DNA from: PALSA-693 sp963729695
GTDB lineage: Bacteria > Actinomycetota > Acidimicrobiia > Acidimicrobiales > Palsa-688
Assembly (NCBI GenBank): GCA_963729695.1
Contig: CAVSOT010000001.1
Location: forward strand, 1 to 64,000
Length of the DNA: 64,000 bases
Direction: 5' to 3'
Both the position numbers and the translations under genes were made by a program. Under the pieces are notes generated by a model. It saw only the letters and a program-made list of their open reading frames with translations, had not been told where the DNA came from and ran no database searches. Shown one piece after another: positions 52,289 to 60,824 of the stretch. Numbering within the stretch: position 1 is the stretch's first letter; each line of letters begins with the position of its first letter.

Positions 52289-54010
52289 TCAGGCCTGCGG
52301 ACCACCGTCCGATGAGGCGGCGTCACCCCGGTCGAGCAACTCCTCCCGTAGCTGACGCTTGAGAAGCTTGCCGGCCGGGTTGCGCGGCAAGGGCTCGTCG
52401 GCGAACCAGACGTGCACGGGCACCTTGAAGGCGGCCAGCCGGGATGCCACGTGCTCCTGGATGTCTTTCTCCGAGATCGAGGCGCCGGGCCGGAGGTGCA
52501 CGACGGCGCCCACCTCCTCGCCGAGGACCGGATCCGGTATGCCGATGATCGCCGCGTCCTTGACAGCCGGGTGCTCGTGGAGCACGGCCTCGATTTCCAC
52601 GCAGTAGATGTTCTCGCCGGCCCGGATGAGCATGTCCTTGGTCCGGTCGACGATGTAGACGAAGCCCTCGGTGTCCAGCCGGGCCACGTCACCGGTGTGC
52701 AGCCAGCCGTCCGTGAAGCTTTCGGCGGTGGCCTTGGGCTTCTCCCAGTACCCCTTGACCACGTTCGGACCCCGGATCCACAGCTCTCCGGTCTGGCCGA
52801 TCGGCACCTCGCATCCGGCCGGATCCACCACCTTGACCGAGACGACCGGGACAGGCGGCCCTACGCTGTCCGGCTTGGTCTCGTAATCCATCCCCGAGTT
52901 CATGGTCGCCAGTGCCGAGGTCTCCGTCAGGCCGTAGCCGTTGGACGCTCCCGCGCCCGGAAAGAGCGCTTTGATCCGACGAACCAGATCGGGCGGGGCG
53001 GGGGCGCCGCCGTACCCGACGCCGCGCACGCTGGAGGTGTCCGTCGCGGCGAAGTCCGGGTGGTCGAGCACCTGCATAACCATGGTCGGCACCCCGCCGA
53101 AGTTGGTGACGGCCTCGCGTTCGATCAGCTGGAGGGCTCGGCCCGGATCCCATCGGCGCATCATGACGAGCTTTCCGCCCGCCAGGATGTTGGAGACCAT
53201 GAGCGAGTGGCAACCGGTGGCGTGAAAGAGAGGCACCGAGAGCAGGAAAGCCGAGCGCGGCCCGCCCCCGATCTCAGTTCCGTCCCGGAGCCCGGTGCGC
53301 GTCGCCACGTAGAACATGCTCATCGGGTTGGTGCAGATATTGCGGTGCGTGCCGAGGGCGCCCTTCGGGCGACCGGTCGTCCCCGAGGTATAGAAGATGG
53401 TGGCGTCGTCATCCGGGTCCACCGCCTCATCCGGCAGGTCGGCGTCGGCCGGTACCACGCCGACGACCTCCTCGAATCGCAGCATCTCGACCGGCAGGTC
53501 CCGGCCGGCGCGAGCCACGACGATCGACCGCAAGTCGGGCAGGTACGTCACGTAGTCGGCCAGCCGCTCGGCCCGCTCCTCGTCGCAGAGCACGAGCTTC
53601 GTCCCCGAGTCCGACAATCCGTAGTGGAGTTCCTCACCCGTCCACCAGGCGTTGAGCGGGACGACCACAGCCCCCGCGACTGCGGCGGCCCAGAACGCCA
53701 CCGACCACTCGGGGAGGTTGCGCATCGCGATCCCCACCCGGTCCCCGTTTTCGATTCCGAAGCGGCGGCGAAGAATCCCTCCCACATGGGCCGATACCCG
53801 GAAGTGCTCCTCGAACGTGAGGCGCTCGTCCTCGTACACGATGAAATCGGCCTCGCCGTGGCCCCGGCTGAGCAGGAGGATGTCCCTGAGGGTGGGCGGG
53901 CAGTTCTTCCACACCTTGGTCGGGATCCCTCGTATGTCGATCTCGCCGGTCTCGAACAGCTGGCCTGACCCGGTCAGCTGCTGGTCAGCCTCGGCGATCG
54001 ACAGGGTCAT
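52289..54010 (-). CDS. acyl-CoA synthetase (AMP-binding, FadD-like)
   Basis: 573 residues of the ANL superfamily. The P-loop-like TIFYTSGTTGRPKGA binds ATP; SNGYGLTETSA, GWLHTGDVARLD and the hinge VDRTKDMLIRAGENIYCVEI follow. The catalytic Lys lies in PRNPAGKLLKRQ near the C-terminus. It activates a carboxylic acid to its CoA thioester through an acyl-adenylate. The substrate is unknown. ATG 54010 overlaps the stop of the upstream gene (ATGA). It is the last gene of the leuB-ilvE-cimA operon, an unexpected setting for a FadD-like enzyme. Confidence 0.9.
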   Translation of the reverse strand: MTLSIAEADQQLTGSGQLFETGEIDIRGIPTKVWKNCPPTLRDILLLSRGHGEADFIVYEDERLTFEEHFRVSAHVGGILRRRFGIENGDRVGIAMRNLPEWSVAFWAAAVAGAVVVPLNAWWTGEELHYGLSDSGTKLVLCDEERAERLADYVTYLPDLRSIVVARAGRDLPVEMLRFEEVVGVVPADADLPDEAVDPDDDATIFYTSGTTGRPKGALGTHRNICTNPMSMFYVATRTGLRDGTEIGGGPRSAFLLSVPLFHATGCHSLMVSNILAGGKLVMMRRWDPGRALQLIEREAVTNFGGVPTMVMQVLDHPDFAATDTSSVRGVGYGGAPAPPDLVRRIKALFPGAGASNGYGLTETSALATMNSGMDYETKPDSVGPPVPVVSVKVVDPAGCEVPIGQTGELWIRGPNVVKGYWEKPKATAESFTDGWLHTGDVARLDTEGFVYIVDRTKDMLIRAGENIYCVEIEAVLHEHPAVKDAAIIGIPDPVLGEEVGAVVHLRPGASISEKDIQEHVASRLAAFKVPVHVWFADEPLPRNPAGKLLKRQLREELLDRGDAASSDGGPQA

Positions 54011-54516
54011 GCGACCAGCAAATCCTTCCACGCGCCGAGCCGGCCGCGGACCTGCTCTGGAGTCAGGCGGAGGGTGTCCGGCCGGACCGCGTCGACGACC
54101 CGGCGTTGCACCCAGTAGTCCTCGGCCACCCCTCTGAAGAGATCGGTCCGAACCGCGAGCAGGTCGGCCGGGGCGCCACCGAAGAAGCCCCACAACGTGT
54201 AGGCCCACTGCATGTCGAAGATGACGGGGGCCCGACCGAAGCTGGAAGCGCGACGGGTCCCGCACGCGAAACAGCCGGCGACCGCGTCCTCGCGGTGCTC
54301 TCCCTCGGGCACCTCCAGGCGGCCTTCCAGGCGCCGGGCCAGCTTGAGGCCGTAGCCCAGGTCCGAACCGTTTGACCCGAGGCGGGGCCCCACCGGCTGC
54401 CTGAGTAGGCGCAACTCGGCCGGCCGATCGGCATACCAGGCCGGCGGCGGCGGCAGAAGCGACGATGGGCGAACCCGGTCGGTGTCCTGAAGGGGTACGT
54501 GCGGCGGCTGGCTCAC
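54007..54516 (-). CDS. uncharacterised protein between cimA and acyl-CoA synthetase
   Basis: 169 residues, GTG start at 54516 overlapping the cimA stop (GTGA) and ATGA overlap with the next gene. It has a CxxC in GCFACGTRR, a Trp/Tyr-rich core (IFDMQWAYTLWGFFGGAPAD), and a helical C-terminal half (RLTPEQVRGRLGAWKDLLVA). No membrane segment. I do not recognise a family. The tight overlap on both sides means it is made together with CimA and the acyl-CoA synthetase, so a role in that acyl-CoA step is likely but not shown. Confidence 0.7.
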   Translation of the reverse strand: MSQPPHVPLQDTDRVRPSSLLPPPPAWYADRPAELRLLRQPVGPRLGSNGSDLGYGLKLARRLEGRLEVPEGEHREDAVAGCFACGTRRASSFGRAPVIFDMQWAYTLWGFFGGAPADLLAVRTDLFRGVAEDYWVQRRVVDAVRPDTLRLTPEQVRGRLGAWKDLLVA

Positions 54517-56159
54517 GAGGCCCGATCCTGTTGCGTCTCCTCACCGAGGAGCAAGCCGAAGACGATCGAGTCCTCCAGGGCAGCCCACGACGCTTCGATC
54601 ACGTTCTCCGAGACGCCGATCGTGGTCCACGTCCGGTCCCCGTCGGTGCTATCGATGAGGACCCGGGTCACGGCTCCCGTTCCCCGGCTGGTGTCGAGCA
54701 CGCGCACCTTGAAGTCGGTGAGGTGGATGTGCGCCAGCTGCGGATAGGTGGGCCCGATCGCTTTGCGGAGCGCGCCGTCGAGAGCATTGACGGGCCCGTT
54801 GCCCTCGGCCGTGGCGAGAACCCGGTCGTCACCCACGATCACCTTGACCGTCGCCTCGGTCATGAACGCACCGTCCTCGCGCAACTCGGTGATCACCCGG
54901 TGCGACTCTAGGGCGAAGAACGTCTGCTTCCAGCCGGTCGCCGCCCGCATCAACAGCTCCAGCGACCCGTCAGCCACCTCGAAATGGAAACCCCGGTGCT
55001 CGAGGTCCTTGAGCCGCTCGACGATGTCGGCCAGTGCGTTGTCGTCGAGCGACAGCCCCAGTTGCTCCGCTTTGAGGGCCACCGTGGATCGACCGGCCAT
55101 CTCGCTCACCACGAACCGGGTGCCGTTGCCCACCTGATCTGGCGCCACGTGCTCGTACGCATCCGACGAGCGGGCTATCGCACTGGTATGCAGGCCCGCC
55201 TTGTGGGCAAAGGCGGATACCCCCACGAACGGCTGATGCGGGTCTGGTGCGATGTTGACGACCTCGGCGATGTGGTGCGCCACAGCAGTCAACCGGCCGA
55301 GCCGCTCGGGCCCGATAGTCCGCACGCCCATCTTCAAGCTCAGATCGGGCACCGCCGAAGTCAGATCGGCGTTGCCGGTTCGCTCGCCGTATCCGTTCAC
55401 GCAACCCTGGACCTGCGTCACGCCCATCCGGACCGACATGAGAGAGTTGGCCACCGCGCAGCCCGAGTCGTTGTGGAAATGACAGCCGAGCTGAACGTCC
55501 ACCTGATCCCGTACCTCACCGACGACGCGCTCGACTTCGAACGGCAGGCTTCCGCCGTTGGTGTCGCAGAGCACCAGCACCTCCGCCCCAGCCCCCGCCG
55601 CGGCCTTGAGCACGTCGGTGCTGAACCGAGCGTTGGCCCGGTAGCCATCGAAAAAATGCTCGGCATCCAGGAAAACCCGCCGGCCCTTTGCCACCAGGAA
55701 CCCGACGGAGTCAGCCACCATGTCGATGGCCTCGGTGAGGGTGGTGCGCAACGTCTCGGTCACGTGCCATTCGGCCGACTTTGCCACCAGGCATACCACG
55801 TCGGTTTGCGCCCCCAGGAGGCCGGCAAGCACCGGGTCGCTCTCCGCTCGGCCACCGGCCTTCCGGGTCGAGCCGAACGCCACCAGGGTGGCCGTGTGCA
55901 GGTGCAGGTCGCCGCGGGCCGCTCGCCGGAAGAACTCCTCGTCCTTGGGGTTGGCGCCGGGCCAGCCCCCTTCGATGTACTGGACCCCGAGATGGTCGAG
56001 CTGCTCGGCGACCCGCAGCTTGTCGTCGACAGTAAGTGACAGCCCTTCCTGCTGGCTGCCGTCCCGCAGGGTGGTGTCGTAGATGTCGACGGCCTCAGGG
56101 ACCGCGACCGGGAAGACCTGGGCGTGGCTGCCATGGTGACCCGATAGCTCACCCGACAT
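54513..56159 (-). CDS. cimA: (R)-citramalate synthase
   Basis: 548 residues of the HMG-CoA-lyase-like/LeuA family. DIYDTTLRDGSQQEGLSLT (26-44) holds the catalytic Arg and metal-binding Asp. LVLCDTNGGSLPFE and GCHFHNDSGCAVANSL, GCVNGYGERTGNADL complete the barrel. A LeuA-type allosteric domain occupies about residues 400-535. It condenses pyruvate with acetyl-CoA to citramalate, the threonine-independent entry to isoleucine. A LeuA (isopropylmalate synthase) homologue is possible by family, but the pattern and length fit the CimA class better. It overlaps ilvE by 11 bases. Confidence 0.88.
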   Translation of the reverse strand: MSGELSGHHGSHAQVFPVAVPEAVDIYDTTLRDGSQQEGLSLTVDDKLRVAEQLDHLGVQYIEGGWPGANPKDEEFFRRAARGDLHLHTATLVAFGSTRKAGGRAESDPVLAGLLGAQTDVVCLVAKSAEWHVTETLRTTLTEAIDMVADSVGFLVAKGRRVFLDAEHFFDGYRANARFSTDVLKAAAGAGAEVLVLCDTNGGSLPFEVERVVGEVRDQVDVQLGCHFHNDSGCAVANSLMSVRMGVTQVQGCVNGYGERTGNADLTSAVPDLSLKMGVRTIGPERLGRLTAVAHHIAEVVNIAPDPHQPFVGVSAFAHKAGLHTSAIARSSDAYEHVAPDQVGNGTRFVVSEMAGRSTVALKAEQLGLSLDDNALADIVERLKDLEHRGFHFEVADGSLELLMRAATGWKQTFFALESHRVITELREDGAFMTEATVKVIVGDDRVLATAEGNGPVNALDGALRKAIGPTYPQLAHIHLTDFKVRVLDTSRGTGAVTRVLIDSTDGDRTWTTIGVSENVIEASWAALEDSIVFGLLLGEETQQDRAS

Positions 56160-57072
56160 GCTCGACCCAATCCTTGTAGCGGTCTATCTCTCCGCGCACG
56201 GCACCGTGGAAGACCTCTTGTATACGTCGCGTGATCGGACCGGGCCGGCCGTCACCCAGCACGCGGTCATCCACCGAAACGATCGGCACCACTTCGGCCG
56301 CAGTCCCCGAAAGGAACGCCTCCTCGGCGACGTAGAGGTCCGAGCGCAGAAGCAGGCCGGACTCCATCTCGAATCCGAGGTCCCGCCCGATGGTCATCAC
56401 CGAATCCTGGGTGACGCCCTCGAGCGCCCCCGCCTGCGCGGGTGGGGTGATCACCCGACCGCCGCGCACCACGAAGATGTTCTCTCCCGTGCACTCGCTG
56501 ACATAGCCCTGTGGCGACAGCAGGATGGCTTCGTCGTAGCCGGCTTTGAGCGCCTCGATTTTGGCCATCGACGAGTTGATGTACATGCCTGTGCCCTTGG
56601 CCGCCGGAGGCATGGCATTGGGATCGTGGCGCTGCCAGGAGCTGATCTTCGTGCGCACGCCATTGGCGACCCCCTCAGCACCGAGATAGGCGCCCCAAGG
56701 CCAGACCGCGATGGACACCTTGACCTCGCACGGCAAGGGGTTGAGTCCCATCTCCCCATAGCCGAGGTAGACGAGGGGTCGGATGTAGCACTCCGGAAGC
56801 CCGTTGACCCGGACAGTCGTTTTGATGGCCTCGACGATCTCGTCCGGCCCGAAGGGAATGTCGATCATGAAGATCTTGGCCGAGTTGAACAGCCGGTTGA
56901 CGTGGTCCGTCAGACGGAACACGCCCGGTCCCGACTCTGTGGCGTACGCCCTGATCCCCTCGAACACCCCGAGCCCATAATGCAGGGAGTGGGTGAGAAT
57001 GTGGATGCGAGCGTCGTCCCAATCGACCAGCTCCCCATCCATCCAGATTTTTTCGGTCTTGGTGATCGGCAT
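56149..57072 (-). CDS. ilvE: branched-chain amino acid aminotransferase
   Basis: 307 residues, PLP class IV. HSLHYGLGVFEGIRAY begins the fold; the PLP Lys lies in AAKGTGMYINSSMAKIEALK; GYVSECTGENIFVVRGG and GTAAEVVPIVSVD bind cofactor and substrate. It makes valine, leucine and isoleucine from their keto acids. ATG 57072 starts four bases after the leuB stop. The gene lies between leuB and cimA, and so the operon supplies late branched-chain steps. Confidence 0.93.
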   Translation of the reverse strand: MPITKTEKIWMDGELVDWDDARIHILTHSLHYGLGVFEGIRAYATESGPGVFRLTDHVNRLFNSAKIFMIDIPFGPDEIVEAIKTTVRVNGLPECYIRPLVYLGYGEMGLNPLPCEVKVSIAVWPWGAYLGAEGVANGVRTKISSWQRHDPNAMPPAAKGTGMYINSSMAKIEALKAGYDEAILLSPQGYVSECTGENIFVVRGGRVITPPAQAGALEGVTQDSVMTIGRDLGFEMESGLLLRSDLYVAEEAFLSGTAAEVVPIVSVDDRVLGDGRPGPITRRIQEVFHGAVRGEIDRYKDWVEHVG

Positions 57073-57076
57073 CGGG

Positions 57077-58108
57077 CTACACCCTTTCTGCGGCAATGAG
57101 CTCGGCGATGGCGTTGCCGACCTCGGAGGTCGTGAGGCGAGGTTGGGAACCAGGTTCGGCGCCGGCAAGGCTCGACACGGCCCGGGTAATCCGTCCTGCG
57201 GGGTCGCTTGCCCCCAGAAAATCGAGCATCATGGCGGTGGAGACGATGGCGGCGGTGGGGTCGGCCCGGCCGGTACCGGCGATGTCGGGTGCCGAACCGT
57301 GTACCGGCTCGAACATCGAAGGACCCGTCCGAGCCGGATTCAGGTTGCCCGAGGCGGCCTTGCCGATCCCTCCGCCGATAGCCCCCGCCAGGTCGGTCAG
57401 GATGTCACCAAAGAGGTTGTCGGTCACCACGACGTCGTAACGCTGCGGCGACTCCACGCAATAAATGCAGGCCGCGTCGATGTGGTTGTAGGCGGTGGTC
57501 ACCTCAGGGTATTCGAGAGCCACCTGGTCGAATGTCCGCTGCCACAAGTCGCCGGAGAACGTCAGAACGTTGGTCTTGTGCACGAGGGTCAGATGCCTCC
57601 TGACACGCGTCTGGGCCAGGTCGAAGGCAAAACGGATGCACCGTTCGACCCCGAAGCGGGTGTTGACCGATCCCTGAGTGGCGATCTCCGCCTGAGTCCC
57701 TTTACGCAAGAAGCCACCCTCACCAGCGTAGGTCCCTTCGGTATTCTCTCGGATGACAGCAATATCGATCGGTACGCCGGCGCCGACGCTGCTGGTGGCT
57801 ACGAATGGCCGCAGGTTGACATAGAGGTCCAGCTCGAAGCGCAGTCGCAGGAGCAACCCTCGCTCCAGGACGCCCGGAGGGACCTCGGGCGCGCCGACGG
57901 CACCGAGCAGGATGGCGTCGAACGCCCGCAACTCCTCGAGGACGGTGTCGGGCAGGACCTCGCCGGTGGTCAGGTAGCGGCGACCGCCGAGGTCGTACTC
58001 CACGGTCTCGAGCTCCGCGCCCGCAGCCCGGGCGACCTTCAGGCCTTCAGGGACCACTTCCAAGCCAATGCCGTCACCAGGTATAACGGCGATCTTGAAG
58101 GGTTTCAC
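57077..58108 (-). CDS. leuB: 3-isopropylmalate dehydrogenase
   Basis: 343 residues of the isocitrate/isopropylmalate dehydrogenase family. IAVIPGDGIGLEVV is the N-terminal motif, IRENTEGTYAGEGGF and the later NHIDAACIYCVE, VVVTDNLFGDILTDLAGAI bind substrate, metal and NAD. It oxidises and decarboxylates 3-isopropylmalate for leucine and, in the citramalate pathway, 3-methylmalate for isoleucine, which matches cimA in the same operon. GTG 58108 is preceded by GGAGG, 11 bases away. The leader upstream carries a peptide and terminator. Confidence 0.92.
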   Translation of the reverse strand: MKPFKIAVIPGDGIGLEVVPEGLKVARAAGAELETVEYDLGGRRYLTTGEVLPDTVLEELRAFDAILLGAVGAPEVPPGVLERGLLLRLRFELDLYVNLRPFVATSSVGAGVPIDIAVIRENTEGTYAGEGGFLRKGTQAEIATQGSVNTRFGVERCIRFAFDLAQTRVRRHLTLVHKTNVLTFSGDLWQRTFDQVALEYPEVTTAYNHIDAACIYCVESPQRYDVVVTDNLFGDILTDLAGAIGGGIGKAASGNLNPARTGPSMFEPVHGSAPDIAGTGRADPTAAIVSTAMMLDFLGASDPAGRITRAVSSLAGAEPGSQPRLTTSEVGNAIAELIAAERV

Positions 58109-58145
58109 GGGTCAGCATTCCTCCGGACGGTCGAAGCTCGGATAC

Positions 58146-58172
58146 AAAACGACCGCCCCTACGGGACGGTCG
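58146..58172 (-). terminator. intrinsic terminator in the leuB leader (attenuator candidate)
   Basis: On the minus strand a 10-bp stem (58150-58159 with 58163-58172, one G-U pair) closes a 3-base loop and is followed by TTTT (58149-58146), 38 bases before the leuB start. A terminator just upstream of a biosynthetic gene and after a short branched-chain-rich peptide is the arrangement of transcription attenuation. The 3' arm can also pair with a second copy of GACCGTCC that lies next to the leuB Shine-Dalgarno. Confidence 0.65.
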
Positions 58173-58200
58173 GCACGCGCATCGGGTTCCTCCGATGCGC
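58159..58200 (-). promoter_or_regulatory. leader hairpin with embedded ribosome-binding site and mini-ORF
   Basis: GCGCATCGG (58200-58192) and CCGATGCGC (58185-58177) form a perfect 9-bp stem that begins on the last base of the leader peptide stop. Its loop contains a GGAGGA ribosome-binding site followed six bases on by ATG (58182), which opens a seven-codon frame MRVPTVP that stops at 58159 inside the terminator. A ribosome ending the upstream peptide would cover the 5' arm of this hairpin, which could free the second site. Confidence 0.5.
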
Positions 58201-58253
58201 TACACGATAATTACGCTCTGGCTCTTCGGCGCCAACATCCTGCCGCGGGTCAT
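58200..58253 (-). CDS. putative leader peptide of the leuB-ilvE-cimA operon
   Basis: A 17-residue frame, MTRGRMLAPKSQSVIIV, ends in Val-Ile-Ile-Val just before the stop. In attenuation of branched-chain operons, ribosomes stall at such codons when charged tRNAs are short. A second in-frame ATG (58238) with GCAGG upstream may be the true start. The Shine-Dalgarno before 58253 is weak (GGGG). A 9-bp hairpin and an intrinsic terminator follow immediately. The codon cluster and the downstream structures are visible; the mechanism is inference. Confidence 0.5.
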   Translation of the reverse strand: MTRGRMLAPKSQSVIIV

Positions 58254-58372
58254 AACCCCAACAGTGTTGTCGATACCGGGTTGCCCGGTCAATACAAACA
58301 GCGGCGCCCACCTGGAGAGCGGCGGCTCGCTCCGGCTCCCGTTGACGGCTCGCTGGCCACTAGCGTGATCTC

Positions 58373-58838
58373 ATGGCTGCGACGCCCCTGTCCCAGGATG
58401 CTTTTGACCGGCTGCACTCGGAGCTCGACGACCTCCGCACCCGCGGCCGGATCGACATCGCCCGCGCCATCGAGGCGGCCCGGGCGCTCGGAGACCTGTC
58501 CGAGAACGGTGACTACCACGCAGCCAAGGATGCCCAGGGCAAAATGGAAGCCCGGATCCGCCAGCTGGAGGCGATGCTCTCCGATGTCGAGATCGTGGAT
58601 CCCGAGCGCGCCTGGGGGCGAGGTGATGACGGGGGCGGTGGTGTCGCTCCGTTACGCCGGCGACGATGATGTCGAGCGCTACCTCGTCGGCTCCATCGAG
58701 GAGCGCCGGGAGGGTGTCGCCGTGGTGTCGCCCAACTCACCGCTCGGCCAAGCGCTCATCGGCAAGAAGGAGGGCGACCGGGTCTCCTACGACGCCCCGA
58801 GCGGCGTCCTCGAGGTCGAGATCGTCCAGGTGGGATGA
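58373..58838 (+). pseudogene. greA: transcription elongation factor GreA, one-base frameshift as read
   Basis: The N-terminal coiled coil is clear: FDRLHSELDDLRTRGRIDIA, ALGDLSENGDYHAAKDAQGK and LEAMLSDVEIVDP. The C-terminal FKBP-like domain (GAVVSLRYAGDDDVERYLVG, REGVAVVSPNSPLGQALIGK, GDRVSYDAPSGVLEVEIVQV) is in the next frame. Removing one C from CCC at 58601-58603 restores a single protein of about 154 residues, normal for GreA. GreA rescues backtracked RNA polymerase. Both halves are well conserved, so the shift is recent, a sequence error, or recoded. TAGCGT six bases before ATG 58373 suggests a leaderless transcript. It is divergent from leuB. Confidence 0.85.
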
Positions 58839-58878
58839 CGTTGCTCGGTAGCGCACCCTGATCACCAACCCGGACCGG

Positions 58879-60690
58879 GTGCCGTTGGCGCTCCGGGGTT
58901 GGATCGGCGACGGAACCCGGGGAGCGCTGGTCAGCGCGGACGGGACGATCGATTGGTTCTGCCCGAGTGGAGTGTCGGGACCGCCCGTATGTTGGGCCCT
59001 CCTCGACCGGGCGGGCGGGGCCGTCCGGGTCGGGCCGGTCCGCTCCGGAAGCCGAGCGGCCAGGGAGCTGCCGCCGTTCTCCCAGACCTACCGGTCGGGC
59101 ACCAATGTCCTGCAGACGGTGCTCAGTGACGGCACTGGCCGGCGGGTTTCGATCCTGGATCTGCTTCCCTGGCCAGGCCCAGGCCTGAGCTCCTCCGGCC
59201 AGTTGGTCCGGCTGGTGACCGCGATGTCCGGGCCGGTCGATGTCGAGGTGGAGGTCATCCCGAGTGGGGAGCTCCGCCCGGCTCGCGACGTGGTCCCCCT
59301 GGAAGACGGACTGGTCGTGGACGATCTGGTGATCCGGGCGGGTTGCCCCCTCCACTTCGAGCCGCTCGGCCGGGACGCGCCCCGCTGGCGGGGTGTCCGG
59401 TCGCTCCAACCTGGTGAATCGTTCGTCGTCGTCCTCGACCGCCTCGGGTACGAGCACCCGGTCACGGTGGAGACGGCCCGACGCGCCATCGAAGTCACCG
59501 AAGAGGCCTGGAGGAGCTGGCTTCGCCCCTTGCGCTACGCCGGCACCTACGGACCGCTGGTCGAGCGCAGCGCCCTCGCGGTCCGCGCCCTCACCGGGCC
59601 CGCAGGAGCACCGGCCGCCGCCGGCACGACCTCGTTGCCGCGCCGTCCCGGAAGCGAGCGGGGCGCCGACGATCGCTGGGTCCGGTGGCGCGACGCGGCC
59701 ACAGCCGCTCGGGTCTGGGCTGCGGCCGGCTTCGCCGAGGACGCCGAGGCAGCCGAAGACTGGCTCCGCCAGGCGGCATCCAATACTCCCCTGCCCTGGC
59801 CTCCCGCCCTCGACGCCGAAGGCCAGCCCGTTCCCGACCTCGAGCAGCTCAGTCTTTCCGGCTGGCGCCGATCCCAACCTGTCGTGATCGGCCATCCGGC
59901 CAGCGTGGTCGATCTGGACCTCTACGGCGACGTCATCGCCGCGTACGGTGCCTCGGGCAGGGGGTTCGGCCGCGACTGGACGCCGTTGTCCGCGGCGTGG
60001 CCGGCCCTGGCCAGCGCGATCGACTGGCTGGCCGACCACTGGGTCGAACCAGACGCCGGCGTCTGGGAGTCGGCCGGACCTCCGGGTCTACTGGTCGCTT
60101 CCCGAATCCAGGCCTGGTCAGCGCTCGACCGCCTGGCCCGATTGGGGCGAACGGCCAACCCGTTGGACCTGCAGGCCGCGACCTGGCATCAGGAGGCCAG
60201 GCGGCTCCTGGCCTGGCTCGAAACCGCGGGCATGGCGTCAGCACCGCTCGGGGCGGGTGGGGGTTTGCGCCGGGACGGCTCGCCGGGAGCCGGGGATGCG
60301 CCGGACGCGGCCCTCGTCCGCGCCGCGGGACGGGGTCCCTGGCCTCCCGCTCACCCGCTCGTCGAGGCCACCGTGGACCGGGTGCTGGCCCAACTTGGCA
60401 CAAACAGCCTGCTGTATCGGTATCCCCCTCAGGTCGATGACGGCCGGGGCGGCCCGGACAATCCGGACCTCCTGGCCTCGCTGTGGGCCGTGCGGGCCCT
60501 CGCCGACCTTGGGCGCTGGGAGGAGGCCCACGGCCGTATGGAGTCGGTCGTCGCCCTCGGCGGCCACCTCGGTCTCCTAGCTGAAGCCGCCGATCCGCTC
60601 TCCGGCGAGTTGATGGGCAACCTGCCCGCCACCGCAGTGCACCTGGCGGTGATCGATGCCGCCCTGGCCCTGGAGTCCGGCCCCCGGTGA
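58879..60690 (+). CDS. GH15-like glycosidase, diverged
   Basis: 603 residues from GTG 58879 with the GH15 layout: an N-terminal beta domain (GDGTRGALVSADGTIDWFCP) and an (alpha/alpha)6 barrel. PDAGVWES resembles the DxGxWE motif with the catalytic acid. The usual C-terminal LLSEE...NFPQAFSH reads LLAEAADPLSGELMGNLPAT here, so one conserved Glu is Ala and the following motif is altered. The middle WRDA site is kept (WVRWRDAATAARV). GH15 enzymes are glucoamylases or trehalases. Activity of this one is doubtful or changed. It follows greA by 40 bases. Confidence 0.7.
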   Translation: MPLALRGWIGDGTRGALVSADGTIDWFCPSGVSGPPVCWALLDRAGGAVRVGPVRSGSRAARELPPFSQTYRSGTNVLQTVLSDGTGRRVSILDLLPWPGPGLSSSGQLVRLVTAMSGPVDVEVEVIPSGELRPARDVVPLEDGLVVDDLVIRAGCPLHFEPLGRDAPRWRGVRSLQPGESFVVVLDRLGYEHPVTVETARRAIEVTEEAWRSWLRPLRYAGTYGPLVERSALAVRALTGPAGAPAAAGTTSLPRRPGSERGADDRWVRWRDAATAARVWAAAGFAEDAEAAEDWLRQAASNTPLPWPPALDAEGQPVPDLEQLSLSGWRRSQPVVIGHPASVVDLDLYGDVIAAYGASGRGFGRDWTPLSAAWPALASAIDWLADHWVEPDAGVWESAGPPGLLVASRIQAWSALDRLARLGRTANPLDLQAATWHQEARRLLAWLETAGMASAPLGAGGGLRRDGSPGAGDAPDAALVRAAGRGPWPPAHPLVEATVDRVLAQLGTNSLLYRYPPQVDDGRGGPDNPDLLASLWAVRALADLGRWEEAHGRMESVVALGGHLGLLAEAADPLSGELMGNLPATAVHLAVIDAALALESGPR

Positions 60691-60824
60691 TGGCGTTTCT
60701 ACCGGGCCCGCCCGGGGCTCCGACCGTGGGGTCCCGGCCCGAGCGGCGATCTACCGGCGGTCGCCCGGCGACTCCGGACGCGCCGATGCCGCAGGAGCTA
60801 CGGGAAGCGGGTAGACCATAGGGG

